DNA from: Bacteroidaceae bacterium
Lineage (GTDB): Bacteria > Bacteroidota > Bacteroidia > Bacteroidales > Bacteroidaceae
DNA: 64,000 bases
Assembly: GCA_017619335.1 (NCBI GenBank)
Contig: JAFZSP010000033.1
Span: forward strand, 186,001-250,000
Direction: 5' to 3'
Shown: positions 1 through 8,070 of the stretch, in pieces
Layout of the letters: the number at the start of each line of letters is the position of its first letter
Position numbering within the stretch: position 1 is the first letter of the stretch
Position numbers and translations under genes: made by a program
Notes under the pieces: model-generated
Told to the model about the DNA's origin: nothing
What the model saw: only the letters and a program-made list of their open reading frames with translations
Databases searched by the model: none

Positions 1-959
1 ACGTCCATCAGCATGGACTGCACACCCGTGTGGAGCTGTGTCGGCCCCCACTGGAACTGGAAGCTCTGACGCAAGCCGCCCTGCCGGATGTGCCCCGTGA
101 AGGAGGCATTCAACCCCAGCACATCCATCGCATTGTCGGTGGAGTAGTCAGAATAGAGTGCTGTCGTGTGGGAGAGTGCATTGTCACCGAACAAATGACG
201 CCAGGAAAGGCTGAGGGCACGATTGCTCCAACCCATGTCCAACTTGTCCTCCATGGCCGTGCGGTCACGCCCTCGGAAGAAGGTGAGGGAGAGACTGTTC
301 CGGGCATCATGGACATAGTGCAACTTGGCATTCAGGTCATAGAAATAGAGGGTATTACCCCTGAAATCAGGGAAGCACTGCAGCAGCGCATCCATATAGG
401 AGCGGCGGGCCGTCAGCAGCAGTGACATCTTTTTCTCTATGACGGGTCCTTCCACCACCGCCTTGGCCGCCAAGAGGCCGATGGTGGCGCTGCCATGCCA
501 GCCCTCCAGGGTGCCAGTGCGGGCCGTGGTGGTGAAGACTGCCGAGGAAGCACCGCCATACTGCGCGGGTATCAAGCCCTTGTAGAGGGTGGCCGTGGCC
601 AGGGCGTCGTCGTTGAAAGCAGAAAACAATCCCGCTAAATGGCCGAGATTATAAACTGGGGCATCATCGATGAGCACGAGGTTCTGTGCCGAGGTGCCGC
701 CACGCACCTGAAAAGTGCTGGAGGCATCACTCTCGGACTTCACGCCCGGCAGCAACTGCAGGGAACGCATGATGTCCCGTTCGCCAAAGAGCTGGGGCGT
801 GGCAGTGAGTTCGCTGACGTTCACCTGTTCGGCACCAATCTGTATTTTGCCGATGCGCTCAGCAGCCCGCTGGGTGGTCACCACGACTTCACGCATTTTG
901 CGTTGTCGTGTGGAAAGCGTGTCCTGTGCAGAGAGAGGCAGCGAGGAAGCCATCAGCAT
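1..959 (-). CDS. TonB-dependent outer-membrane receptor, N-terminal part (cut by left window edge)
   Basis: Reading the minus strand from 959 to base 1 gives an open frame with a signal-like start ending SLPLSAQ, an EVVVTTQRA segment and a clear plug domain (LLPGVKSESDASSTFQVRGG, then LVLIDDAPVYNLGH and LYKGLIPAQYGG), followed by the first barrel strands. Such receptors bind a substrate at the cell surface and pass it through the outer membrane using TonB energy. No N-terminal carboxypeptidase-like domain is visible. The start is uncertain. ATG 959 gives a very short signal peptide. TTG at 968 lies 7 bases after GGGGGAG, and the upstream in-frame residues (GRLLLWAMLMASS) would make a more normal signal peptide. 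The substrate cannot be told. The rest of the gene lies outside the window. Confidence 0.85.
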   Translation of the reverse strand, partial: MLMASSLPLSAQDTLSTRQRKMREVVVTTQRAAERIGKIQIGAEQVNVSELTATPQLFGERDIMRSLQLLPGVKSESDASSTFQVRGGTSAQNLVLIDDAPVYNLGHLAGLFSAFNDDALATATLYKGLIPAQYGGASSAVFTTTARTGTLEGWHGSATIGLLAAKAVVEGPVIEKKMSLLLTARRSYMDALLQCFPDFRGNTLYFYDLNAKLHYVHDARNSLSLTFFRGRDRTAMEDKLDMGWSNRALSLSWRHLFGDNALSHTTALYSDYSTDNAMDVLGLNASFTGHIRQGGLRQSFQFQWGPTQLHTGVQSMLMD

Positions 960-1011
960 CGCCCACAAAAGAAGTCTCCCCCACTGCCAAATAGCGGTGA
1001 CAGAAACAAAG

Positions 1012-1049
1012 GACCGTTCCTGACCTGGACGAACCAGCCAGGAACGGTC
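1012..1049 (-). terminator. Hairpin between the YfaP-like lipoprotein and the TonB receptor
   Basis: GACCGTTCCTG (1012-1022) pairs perfectly with CAGGAACGGTC (1039-1049), with a further CTGG/CCAG inside. On the minus strand the stem is followed by a T-rich stretch (CTTTGTTTCTG). It probably ends transcripts of the 1086-2210 gene, and it limits how far upstream the TonB receptor gene can start. Confidence 0.55.
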
Positions 1050-1085
1050 TGTGTGGGTGATGAAATACAATCTATTCAATCAGTG

Positions 1086-2210
1086 TTACTTCTGAAAACG
1101 CTTGACAGCAGCAGCAAACTCCTCGTCGGTGAGCTTGTTCCAGTCAGCAGCCTTCAGAGGAGTGGGCTTGAAGGAATTGCGGATGAGACGCGGAGCGGCG
1201 TACACTTCTTCACCGGAATCATCAATATCGTTGGCATTGGTAATGGTGAAACGCATGACGGGCGTGTGGTCACCACTGCCGGAACCGACGGGATAGATGC
1301 CAGCAACGGGATTCTTGCCTGCAAAGCGCTCGTCATCAATCTCATTGACCAGCAATTCGTTGTTGTAACGGGCAATGACCTGCCAGTCTGTCACGAGACT
1401 GGACTGGTCACACTGGCTCCACATATCCACCTGCACTTCATAGGTGCCATTCATCACGAGGGATGCGGGGATAAAGATGTTCTCGTTGTTCACATTGTCA
1501 ATGGAGCATCCTGCGTTGGAGTCCAGGTCAAGGCCATAGGACAAAATTTCACCGTCCTCGGTCTCATAGCTGCCGCCACGGTTGCCGTAGTAGATGCGCT
1601 CTCCATTGGGCAGGATGAGATGCAGGTCAACATCCTTCTGGGTGGTGAAGAAGAGGTTCACATTCAGGTCACCGAGTTCTGTCTGGGTTTCCACGAAGGA
1701 GATAACGATTTCAATGGGCTTGGTCACCTCGCCCTGGTCGTCCTTAGCAGAGACGAGCAGCGTGATTTCGTCCTCAAGCTGTGTGCTGAACATCAGCGCG
1801 ATCTTATAGAGGTCACCCTCTGTCAGGCCTGTGCCGCCCTCACCTGTGCCGGGTTCAGCCGGACCGGTTGTGGGAATGAAGAGGATGTAGCCGGGAACAC
1901 CTGCTGCACCAATGTAGAATTCGGTATAGACCTTGGAGGTGTTGACCTGAATCTGGTTGGTACCGCCCTTGATAGCGTGGGTGTTAACGCTCAGGCCCTG
2001 AATGGTCTCGTCAACGGTTTGTGCTGGGAATTCCTCTGCAACATAGGAACCGTTCTCCACAGAGAAGTAGTAGGTTTCCAATGCGCTGGGTTCGGATGTG
2101 CCGGGGTTGTCCGGGGTGCCGGGGTTAGCTGGATTGTCGGTCTGGTCGCAAGCGACGAAAGTCATCATTCCGAAAGCAGCCAAAAGGCCGAAAAATAATA
2201 CTTTTTTCAT
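1086..2210 (-). CDS. Lipoprotein with YfaP-like (DUF2135-type) domain
   Basis: 374 residues. A lipoprotein signal (FGMMTFVAC) is followed by a Pro/Asn/Gly linker (residues about 25-40), so the mature protein should be a membrane-anchored surface or periplasmic lipoprotein. The middle part (about residues 195-310) carries the pattern DVDLHLILPNGERIYYGN, then LDLDSNAGCSIDNVNNENI, then GTYEVQVDMWS. This matches my memory of the YfaP/DUF2135 family, whose members read DVDLHVxxPxGE and whose function is poorly known. The C-terminus is a short charged helix. It lies between fba and a TonB receptor on the same strand. No promoter of the TAnnTTTG type is visible upstream, so it may be read from the fba transcript. 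Function is not assigned. Confidence 0.7.
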   Translation of the reverse strand: MKKVLFFGLLAAFGMMTFVACDQTDNPANPGTPDNPGTSEPSALETYYFSVENGSYVAEEFPAQTVDETIQGLSVNTHAIKGGTNQIQVNTSKVYTEFYIGAAGVPGYILFIPTTGPAEPGTGEGGTGLTEGDLYKIALMFSTQLEDEITLLVSAKDDQGEVTKPIEIVISFVETQTELGDLNVNLFFTTQKDVDLHLILPNGERIYYGNRGGSYETEDGEILSYGLDLDSNAGCSIDNVNNENIFIPASLVMNGTYEVQVDMWSQCDQSSLVTDWQVIARYNNELLVNEIDDERFAGKNPVAGIYPVGSGSGDHTPVMRFTITNANDIDDSGEEVYAAPRLIRNSFKPTPLKAADWNKLTDEEFAAAVKRFQK

Positions 2211-2241
2211 AATAGGTAAATGTTAGGGGTTCAATACTTAT

Positions 2242-2278
2242 ATCCTCCGGAGCGGGAACCCGACCTGCTCCGGAGGAT
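2242..2278. terminator. Perfect 12-bp hairpin downstream of fba
   Basis: ATCCTCCGGAGC (2242-2253) and GCTCCGGAGGAT (2267-2278) form a perfect 12-bp stem with a 13-base loop in the 85-base gap between fba and the lipoprotein gene. There is no T-run on either strand, so it may be a partial terminator or a 3'-end stabiliser rather than a classic intrinsic terminator. Confidence 0.45.
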
Positions 2279-2295
2279 GATTTAATCAATGATAA

Positions 2296-3294
2296 TCAGA
2301 GTTTGTCGTTGGAGCCCAGCACATCCACAATCTTGTGAATGTACATCTTCTTCATGTTTTCACGAGCGGGCTTCAGGTACTGGCGAGGATCAAAGTGTCC
2401 GGGATTCTCGGCCAGATACTTGCGGATGGCAGCAGTCATGGCCAGACGGCTGTCGCTGTCGATATTGATCTTGCAGACGGCGCTCTTGGAGGCTTCGCGC
2501 AGCTGCTCCTCGGGAATACCTACTGCATCGGGCAGCTTGCCGCCGTACTGGTTGATGGTATCCACCTCGTCCTGAGGCACGGAGCTGGAGCCGTGGAGCA
2601 CGATGGGGAAGCCGGGGAGCTTCTCCTCGATCTGGTGAAGGATGTCAAATGCGAGGGGAGGAGGCACGAGTTTGCCGGTCTTCGGGTCGCGGGTGCACTG
2701 CTCGGGGGTGAACTTGTAGGCACCATGGCTGGTACCGATGGAGATGGCGAGGCTGTCACAACCGCTGCGGGTGGAGAAGTCGATGACCTCTTCGGGCTTG
2801 GTGTAGTGGCTGACAGCAGAAGACACTTCGTCTTCCACACCGGCGAGCACACCGAGTTCTGCCTCAACGGTCACATCGTGGGCGTGGGCATATTCCACCA
2901 CCTTCTTCGTGATGGCAATGTTCTCCTCATAGGGAAGAGCGGAGCCGTCAAACATAACGCTGGAGAAGCCATTGTCGATGCACTCCTTGCAGATTTCGAA
3001 GCTGTCACCGTGATCCAGGTGGAGGGCAATCTGCGGGTTGGGGCAGCCGAGTTCCTTGGCATACTCCACAGCACCCTGTGCCATGTAGCGCAGGATGGTG
3101 CCGTTGGCGTAGTTACGGGCGCCCTTGCTGACCTGCATGATAACGGGAGATTTGGTCTCCACAGCAGCCTGCACGATGGCCTGCATCTGCTCCATGGTGT
3201 TGAAGTTGAAAGCGGGGATGGCATAGCCGCCAGCGACGGCCTTCTTGAACATTTCACGGGTGTTTACAAGACCCAGTTCTTTGTAACTTGTCAT
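2296..3294 (-). CDS. fba: Class II fructose-bisphosphate aldolase
   Basis: 332 residues, the usual length for this family. It reversibly cleaves fructose 1,6-bisphosphate into dihydroxyacetone phosphate and glyceraldehyde 3-phosphate in the cytoplasm (glycolysis and gluconeogenesis). Visible features are the N-terminal strand AIPAFNFNTMEQ, the catalytic/metal segment IALHLDHGDSFE, the metal ligand region VEAELGVLAG, the histidine in SIGTSHGAYKF and the late metal/phosphate segment LHGSSSVP. These are typical of zinc-dependent class II aldolases. The start codon is ATG at 3294. The gene is 51 bases downstream of the EEP-family gene and may share its transcript. Nothing in it looks damaged. Confidence 0.95.
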   Translation of the reverse strand: MTSYKELGLVNTREMFKKAVAGGYAIPAFNFNTMEQMQAIVQAAVETKSPVIMQVSKGARNYANGTILRYMAQGAVEYAKELGCPNPQIALHLDHGDSFEICKECIDNGFSSVMFDGSALPYEENIAITKKVVEYAHAHDVTVEAELGVLAGVEDEVSSAVSHYTKPEEVIDFSTRSGCDSLAISIGTSHGAYKFTPEQCTRDPKTGKLVPPPLAFDILHQIEEKLPGFPIVLHGSSSVPQDEVDTINQYGGKLPDAVGIPEEQLREASKSAVCKINIDSDSRLAMTAAIRKYLAENPGHFDPRQYLKPARENMKKMYIHKIVDVLGSNDKL

Positions 3295-3345
3295 TTGATT
3301 GATAATTTGTTTTTGGTTTATAATTAGGGTTTACTATTCTTTCTA

Positions 3346-4419
3346 TTACAGTTCCCTGGCGAAGTAGGCAACGACCGGCAGGTGGTCACTGTAGCCGTTG
3401 AGCCAGACGCCGCTCGCGTGCGTGCGCTTGGGCGTACCTTTATATCTACCTTCTTCTTGCAGAAGATATTCGAAGCGCTGAATCTCGGCCTTGACGAAAC
3501 AGAGCGTGGTATATTTGATGGTGCCCTTGCTCTTTCCTTTCTTCTTGTCGAAGTCGGAGGGATCGATGCAGTTGGGCGTCATGATGATTTGGTCAAAGAG
3601 GTTCCAGCCGCCCTGATAGCTGAGCGTGCCGCGCCCGTCCAACAGAATCTGCCACCACGGGTTGTACATGTCACCAGGTTTGACATCCTCAATCTTTCTG
3701 CGAGCACGCAGACCGCTGCGTAACGACTCGTCAAAAGGATCGTCATTCAGGTCACCCATGACAATGACTTTCATCAACGGGCTGGCACTGATAATGCTGT
3801 CTTTCTCTGCACGCACCTGTTCTCCTGCCCAGACACGGGCGGGACTGCCGGAGAAACGGCTGGGCCAGTGGCAAACGATAACGGTGAGGCTGTCACCCCC
3901 GAGCGTGCCCTGCACCGTGAGGAAACCACGGGTGGGACGGGCATCGGTATCCTTGAGCACGTAGGGCTGGAGCCAGACCTTGGCGGGAGTGAAGAAACGG
4001 GGGTTATACAACAGGGCGCAATCCACACCTCGACTGTCCGGTCCCTCGATGTGAACGAACTGCATATTGCGGGCAGCCAACGGTTCCTGGGCGCAGAGGT
4101 CAGTCAGGCAGTGGGCATTCTCCACTTCACTCACGCCGATAATGGCACAACCGATTCCTTTCAGACGGTCGGTACCCATATCGGCCAGCGCACGGGACAT
4201 ATTCTTCAGCTTGTTCTCATATTTCATGGCGTTCCAGTGGTTGTCACCATCGGGAAGGTACTCATAATCGTTCTTGCCCTCGTCATGGGTGATGTCGAAG
4301 AGGTTTTCCAAATTGTAGAACCCAATACCATAAAGTGCCACCTGCCGCTCCTGGGCTATGGCGACTTGACCGAGACATATTATCACGACCAACAGAAAGA
4401 GCCTTTTCACGTTCGTCAT
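3346..4419 (-). CDS. Secreted endonuclease/exonuclease/phosphatase (EEP) family protein
   Basis: 357 residues from ATG 4419. An in-frame ATG at 4473 lies upstream of the promoter-like TATCTTTG (minus strand, 4454-4447), so 4419 is preferred. It starts with a signal peptide (LFLLVVIICLGQVAIAQ). EEP motifs appear in order: FYNLENLFD (metal), GVSEVEN (metal Glu), CHWPSR, VIVMGDLNDDPFD (catalytic Asp/Asn) and the terminal SDHLPV (catalytic His). This fold hydrolyses phosphodiesters in nucleic acids or phosphate esters. The signal peptide places it outside the cytoplasm. It is transcribed divergently from a TonB receptor/OB-fold/endonuclease operon starting at 4588, which suggests a shared role in degrading extracellular nucleic acid. 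That role is an inference. Confidence 0.85.
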   Translation of the reverse strand: MTNVKRLFLLVVIICLGQVAIAQERQVALYGIGFYNLENLFDITHDEGKNDYEYLPDGDNHWNAMKYENKLKNMSRALADMGTDRLKGIGCAIIGVSEVENAHCLTDLCAQEPLAARNMQFVHIEGPDSRGVDCALLYNPRFFTPAKVWLQPYVLKDTDARPTRGFLTVQGTLGGDSLTVIVCHWPSRFSGSPARVWAGEQVRAEKDSIISASPLMKVIVMGDLNDDPFDESLRSGLRARRKIEDVKPGDMYNPWWQILLDGRGTLSYQGGWNLFDQIIMTPNCIDPSDFDKKKGKSKGTIKYTTLCFVKAEIQRFEYLLQEEGRYKGTPKRTHASGVWLNGYSDHLPVVAYFAREL

Positions 4420-4446
4420 AATCGTGTTTTTTCTATTATCTGGCTG

Positions 4447-4454
4447 CAAAGATA
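4447..4454 (-). promoter_or_regulatory. Bacteroidetes -7 element (TATCTTTG) for the EEP gene
   Basis: TATCTTTG followed by CAGCC on the minus strand, 28 bases before ATG 4419. The best TTTG is only 16 bases upstream, so the -33 part is weak. Confidence 0.5.
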
Positions 4455-4526
4455 ATTCTTTTTTGTGACACAAACTGCAAAAAACATAGAAAAAGTGCTA
4501 TTTCATGAAAAAAAAGTTCACTTTAC

Positions 4527-4557
4527 TTGGGTAGAAGAGATATTTTCCTTTACTTTG
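4527..4557 (+). promoter_or_regulatory. Promoter for the TonB receptor/nuclease operon
   Basis: TTG at 4527-4529, then 20 bases, then TTACTTTG at 4550-4557 (consensus TAnnTTTG), 30 bases before ATG 4588. It lies back-to-back with the promoter of the EEP gene. Confidence 0.5.
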
Positions 4558-4587
4558 TAGCCAAATCACACATACTATTCACAACTA

Positions 4588-7146
4588 ATGAGAAAAAAAC
4601 TTCTTTTTGCAACGCTTTTGTGCTTGCCATTGCAGATGCTGGCACAGGAGCCACTCATCAGCGAGACGGAGAAGGCCATTAAGGATGAAACGGCATCATT
4701 CATCTTCACCGAATCGCAATTGGATGAGGACGCCGACATGACGACCGACGTCATCCAGATCAACTCCAGCTCCAATATGTACACCAGCAATGTGGGCTAT
4801 CTCTTCAGTCCATTGCGCTTCAAGTTCCGCGCTCTGGACCAGAAGTACAACGACATTTACATGAACGGTGTGCAAGTGAACTCGGCAGAGAACGGGCGTT
4901 TCAGCTACTCCACCATCGGAGGCATGAACGATGCCACTCGCAATATCGACTACGCGTCGCCCTTCGAGAGCAACACCTTCAGTATGTCGGCCATCGGAGG
5001 CAGCAACAACTACAACTTCCGCGCCAGCGATTTCGCAGCAGGCAACAAGGTTACGCTGTCGGCACTGAACCGCAACTACACGGCCCGCGCTATGTACACC
5101 TTCGGCACGGGACTGAGCCAGAGCGGATGGGCGTTCTTCGGAACTGTGGGTTACCGATGGGCAAACATGGAGACGGCTGCCGTCGAGGGTACCTTCTACA
5201 ACTCTTTGGCCTACTTCCTCTCCCTCCAGAAAAAATGGGGCGAGCACCACAGCCTGAACCTGGCAACATGGGGTAATCCCACAGAGCGTGCTCAGCAGGG
5301 AGCCTCCACAGACGAGGCCTACTGGCTGGCCAACAACTACTTGTACAACCCGTACTGGGGCTATCAGGACGGCAAGAAGCGCAACTCACGCGTGGTGAAC
5401 AATTATGAACCATCTGCACTCCTCACTTGGGACTGGACCATCAACGATGGGCTGAAGTTGACAACGTCACTCTTTGGCAAGTACGCCATGTACAGCGGCA
5501 CACGCCTCCAATACAACAATTCCCAGAACCCCAAACCCGACTACTGGAAGAACTTCCCCTCCTATAACTATGATGTCTGGGGACTCACAGACGGCTCCAA
5601 CAACGACCTCAACGCCTGGCAGGAGAGCTACAACTACTGGACTGCCGACATAGCCAACCGCCAGATTCAGTGGGACAAGCTCTATTACGCCAACTCACAG
5701 ATGAATGCCGTGGGCGGAGACGCTGCCTACTATATGCTGGCCCGTCACAACGACCACCTGGCCCTGGGCCTGGGTTCCACCCTCAACTGGAACATCAACA
5801 ACAGAAGTAAATTCCAGATCGGTGTCCAGTTGGCCTCCAACAAGGGTATGCACTACCAGACCATCTCCGACATGATGGGAGCAGAGTATCTGCACAACGT
5901 AAACAACTACGCCATAGGCACCTACGCCGGCAGCGACTCCCGCGTGCAGTATGATGTCAACAACCCCAACGGCACCGTCTCCGAGGGAGACCGTTATGGA
6001 TACGACTTCAACATCTTCGTCCAGAAAGCGACCGTCTGGTCTCAGATCACCCACGACCGCGGCAACAGCCACACGTTCATCAGCGGACGCATCGGAGGCA
6101 CACAGATGTGGCGTGACGGCAAGATGCGCAACGGTCTCTTCGCCGACAACAGCTACGGCAAGAGTGGCACAGCACGCTTCTTAGACGGCGGACTGAAAGT
6201 GGGAACAAACATCAACCTGGGCAAGGGACACGTCATCGGATTCGGCGTCAGCTACATGACCTACGCCCCTGCGGCCTACTCCAACTACGGAGGCTCTGCC
6301 TTCCAGGCTGCCGAGATGAACAACAACTATGTCGAAGGCCTGAAAGTGGAACACATGGCCAGCGCAGAGTTGGGCTACGCCCTCAACATTGGCTGGTTGC
6401 GCGCCAACCTCACCGCCTACTACAACCACGGCACCCGCATGAACGAGTGGCAGAACTACTACTACGACGATGTCAACTCCTTCACCTACGTCAGTATGAC
6501 AGGCGTGGAGAAAGACTGGTACGGCGTAGAACTGGGCATGCGAGTCAAGGTCACCTCGAAGCTATCCATTGACCTCATCGGCTCCATGGCAGATGCCAAG
6601 TACATGAAGGACACCGACGTCAGCTACCTCCTCTCCACAGAAGGCACTGTCACCAAAGACATCTTATATAATAAAGGTATGCGCGAGGCCAGCACGCCTC
6701 TTACCGTGGGAAGCATCGGACTGAACTATAACGTCAGCGGATGGTGGTTCAACCTCAAGGGCAACTACTATGACCGCATCTACCTCTCCTACTCGCCTTC
6801 CTTGCGTTACCAGAGCACCCTCATCCGCTCCGGACAAGTAGATAACGATGGCTCGCTCATCGTGCCCGAACAGACCCAGGGTCACGGAGGATTCATGCTC
6901 GACGGCAGCATCGGACACCAGTTCCGCGTCGCAGGGCATCCACTCAGCGTCAACCTCATGGCCACCAACATCCTGAACAACCGCAAGTTCGTCAGCGGCG
7001 GTTACGAGCAGAGCCGCAGCAGCTATACCACCGACCAAGCCACGGGCGAGGTGAGTGGACAACGCACCTACAACTTCCAGAAGAACCCGATGAAGTACTA
7101 TGTGCAGGGATTCAACTTCATGCTCAATCTCAACTACAGGTTCTGA
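4588..7146 (+). CDS. TonB-dependent receptor (beta-barrel, reduced plug), nuclease locus
   Basis: 852 residues. A signal peptide (LLCLPLQMLAQ) is followed by an acidic N-terminal stretch. A plug-like region at about residues 55-170 contains YNDIYMNGVQVNSAENG and MSAIGGSNNYNFRASDFAAG. A long aromatic-rich barrel ends in NLNYRF, the C-terminal Phe typical of outer-membrane barrels. No carboxypeptidase-regulatory domain and no full SusC signature are seen, so it is a TonB receptor but not a classic SusC. It should import a substrate across the outer membrane. It heads an operon with a DUF5689 lipoprotein (46 bases downstream), an OB-fold lipoprotein and a non-specific endonuclease. This context suggests nucleotides or oligonucleotides as substrate (inference). 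Confidence 0.85.
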   Translation: MRKKLLFATLLCLPLQMLAQEPLISETEKAIKDETASFIFTESQLDEDADMTTDVIQINSSSNMYTSNVGYLFSPLRFKFRALDQKYNDIYMNGVQVNSAENGRFSYSTIGGMNDATRNIDYASPFESNTFSMSAIGGSNNYNFRASDFAAGNKVTLSALNRNYTARAMYTFGTGLSQSGWAFFGTVGYRWANMETAAVEGTFYNSLAYFLSLQKKWGEHHSLNLATWGNPTERAQQGASTDEAYWLANNYLYNPYWGYQDGKKRNSRVVNNYEPSALLTWDWTINDGLKLTTSLFGKYAMYSGTRLQYNNSQNPKPDYWKNFPSYNYDVWGLTDGSNNDLNAWQESYNYWTADIANRQIQWDKLYYANSQMNAVGGDAAYYMLARHNDHLALGLGSTLNWNINNRSKFQIGVQLASNKGMHYQTISDMMGAEYLHNVNNYAIGTYAGSDSRVQYDVNNPNGTVSEGDRYGYDFNIFVQKATVWSQITHDRGNSHTFISGRIGGTQMWRDGKMRNGLFADNSYGKSGTARFLDGGLKVGTNINLGKGHVIGFGVSYMTYAPAAYSNYGGSAFQAAEMNNNYVEGLKVEHMASAELGYALNIGWLRANLTAYYNHGTRMNEWQNYYYDDVNSFTYVSMTGVEKDWYGVELGMRVKVTSKLSIDLIGSMADAKYMKDTDVSYLLSTEGTVTKDILYNKGMREASTPLTVGSIGLNYNVSGWWFNLKGNYYDRIYLSYSPSLRYQSTLIRSGQVDNDGSLIVPEQTQGHGGFMLDGSIGHQFRVAGHPLSVNLMATNILNNRKFVSGGYEQSRSSYTTDQATGEVSGQRTYNFQKNPMKYYVQGFNFMLNLNYRF

Positions 7147-7192
7147 GGTTTCATGTTTCATGTTTCAAGTTTAATGCAAATACTTTACAGTC

Positions 7193-8056
7193 ATGCGTAA
7201 AACAACATATATCCTACATCTCACATCCATCATCGCTGCTGCAATGATGACCGTCTCCTGCTTCGATGACGACTGGAAGTCACCCGACATGACAAACCCG
7301 CCCTACGGCAACAACAAGATAGAGCAGTCCGAAGCCAAGCTGGTGACCATTGCAGATCTGAAGACACAGTACGCCAGTGCCATCAACGCCAGCGGTTTCC
7401 AACGCATCGAGGAAGACAAACAACTGAAAGCCACCGTCATCGGAAACGACATCGGAGGCAACATCTACAAGCAAGTCTGCATCCAGGACGCCACAGGTGC
7501 CATGATCGTGGGCATCAATGGAACAGGACTTTTCCCCTTCCTGAGCGTGGGACAGCAGATCCTCATTGACCTGAAGGACCTCTGCATCGGAGGCTATGGA
7601 CAACAGACACAGCTCGGAGACGAGTACAACGGCAGCATCGGACGCATGAGCACGGAGAAATGGGAGGAGCACGTGCGCATCCTGCCCACCCACGACATGA
7701 GCCAGATAGACACCATCGACTTCTTCAGCGTGGCGCAGACAGATATTGCCCGTTACTGCGGACATCTGGTGAAGATGGAGAATGTCCGCATCGGAGACGC
7801 CGACGGCACCACCACCTTCGCACCCGAGTACAAGTCAGGCACCACCCTCACCTACAATGGCTCCACCAACGGATACGTCCACCACACCCTCAACGGAGAG
7901 TCTATGGACAAACTCCTGCTGCGCACCAGTACCTACGCCAAGTTCGCAGAGAAAGTGATCCCTACCAAGCCCGTCACCCTTTATGGTATTGCCACCCGTT
8001 ACCGCAACACCTGGCAAATCCTCATCCGGGCCGAAGAAGATATTAAGGACAATTAA
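7193..8056 (+). CDS. DUF5689-type lipoprotein
   Basis: 287 residues with a lipoprotein signal (AAAMMTVSC), so probably anchored at the outer membrane. The body reads SEAKLVTIADLKTQY, then KATVIGNDIGGNIYKQVCIQD, VGINGTGLFPFLSVGQQILI and finally TLYGIATRYRNTWQILIR. This is the layout of DUF5689 proteins, which are small beta-rich OB-like modules found beside TonB receptors in Bacteroidetes. The biochemical role is unknown in the family. It sits between the receptor at 4588 and an OB-repeat lipoprotein 14 bases downstream, clearly in one operon. It may act as the surface subunit that presents substrate to the receptor, as SusD does for SusC. That comparison is an inference. Confidence 0.75.
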   Translation: MRKTTYILHLTSIIAAAMMTVSCFDDDWKSPDMTNPPYGNNKIEQSEAKLVTIADLKTQYASAINASGFQRIEEDKQLKATVIGNDIGGNIYKQVCIQDATGAMIVGINGTGLFPFLSVGQQILIDLKDLCIGGYGQQTQLGDEYNGSIGRMSTEKWEEHVRILPTHDMSQIDTIDFFSVAQTDIARYCGHLVKMENVRIGDADGTTTFAPEYKSGTTLTYNGSTNGYVHHTLNGESMDKLLLRTSTYAKFAEKVIPTKPVTLYGIATRYRNTWQILIRAEEDIKDN

Positions 8057-8070
8057 AAAAACAACATATT

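Noticed and set aside
639..2198. 519-codon open frame on the plus strand opposite the YfaP-like lipoprotein and TonB receptor
   Set aside because: It spans two well-supported minus-strand genes and a terminator. It has no recognisable domain and is explained by codon bias.
2335..3327. 330-codon plus-strand frame opposite fba
   Set aside because: The minus-strand product is a clear aldolase. The antisense frame has no known motif.
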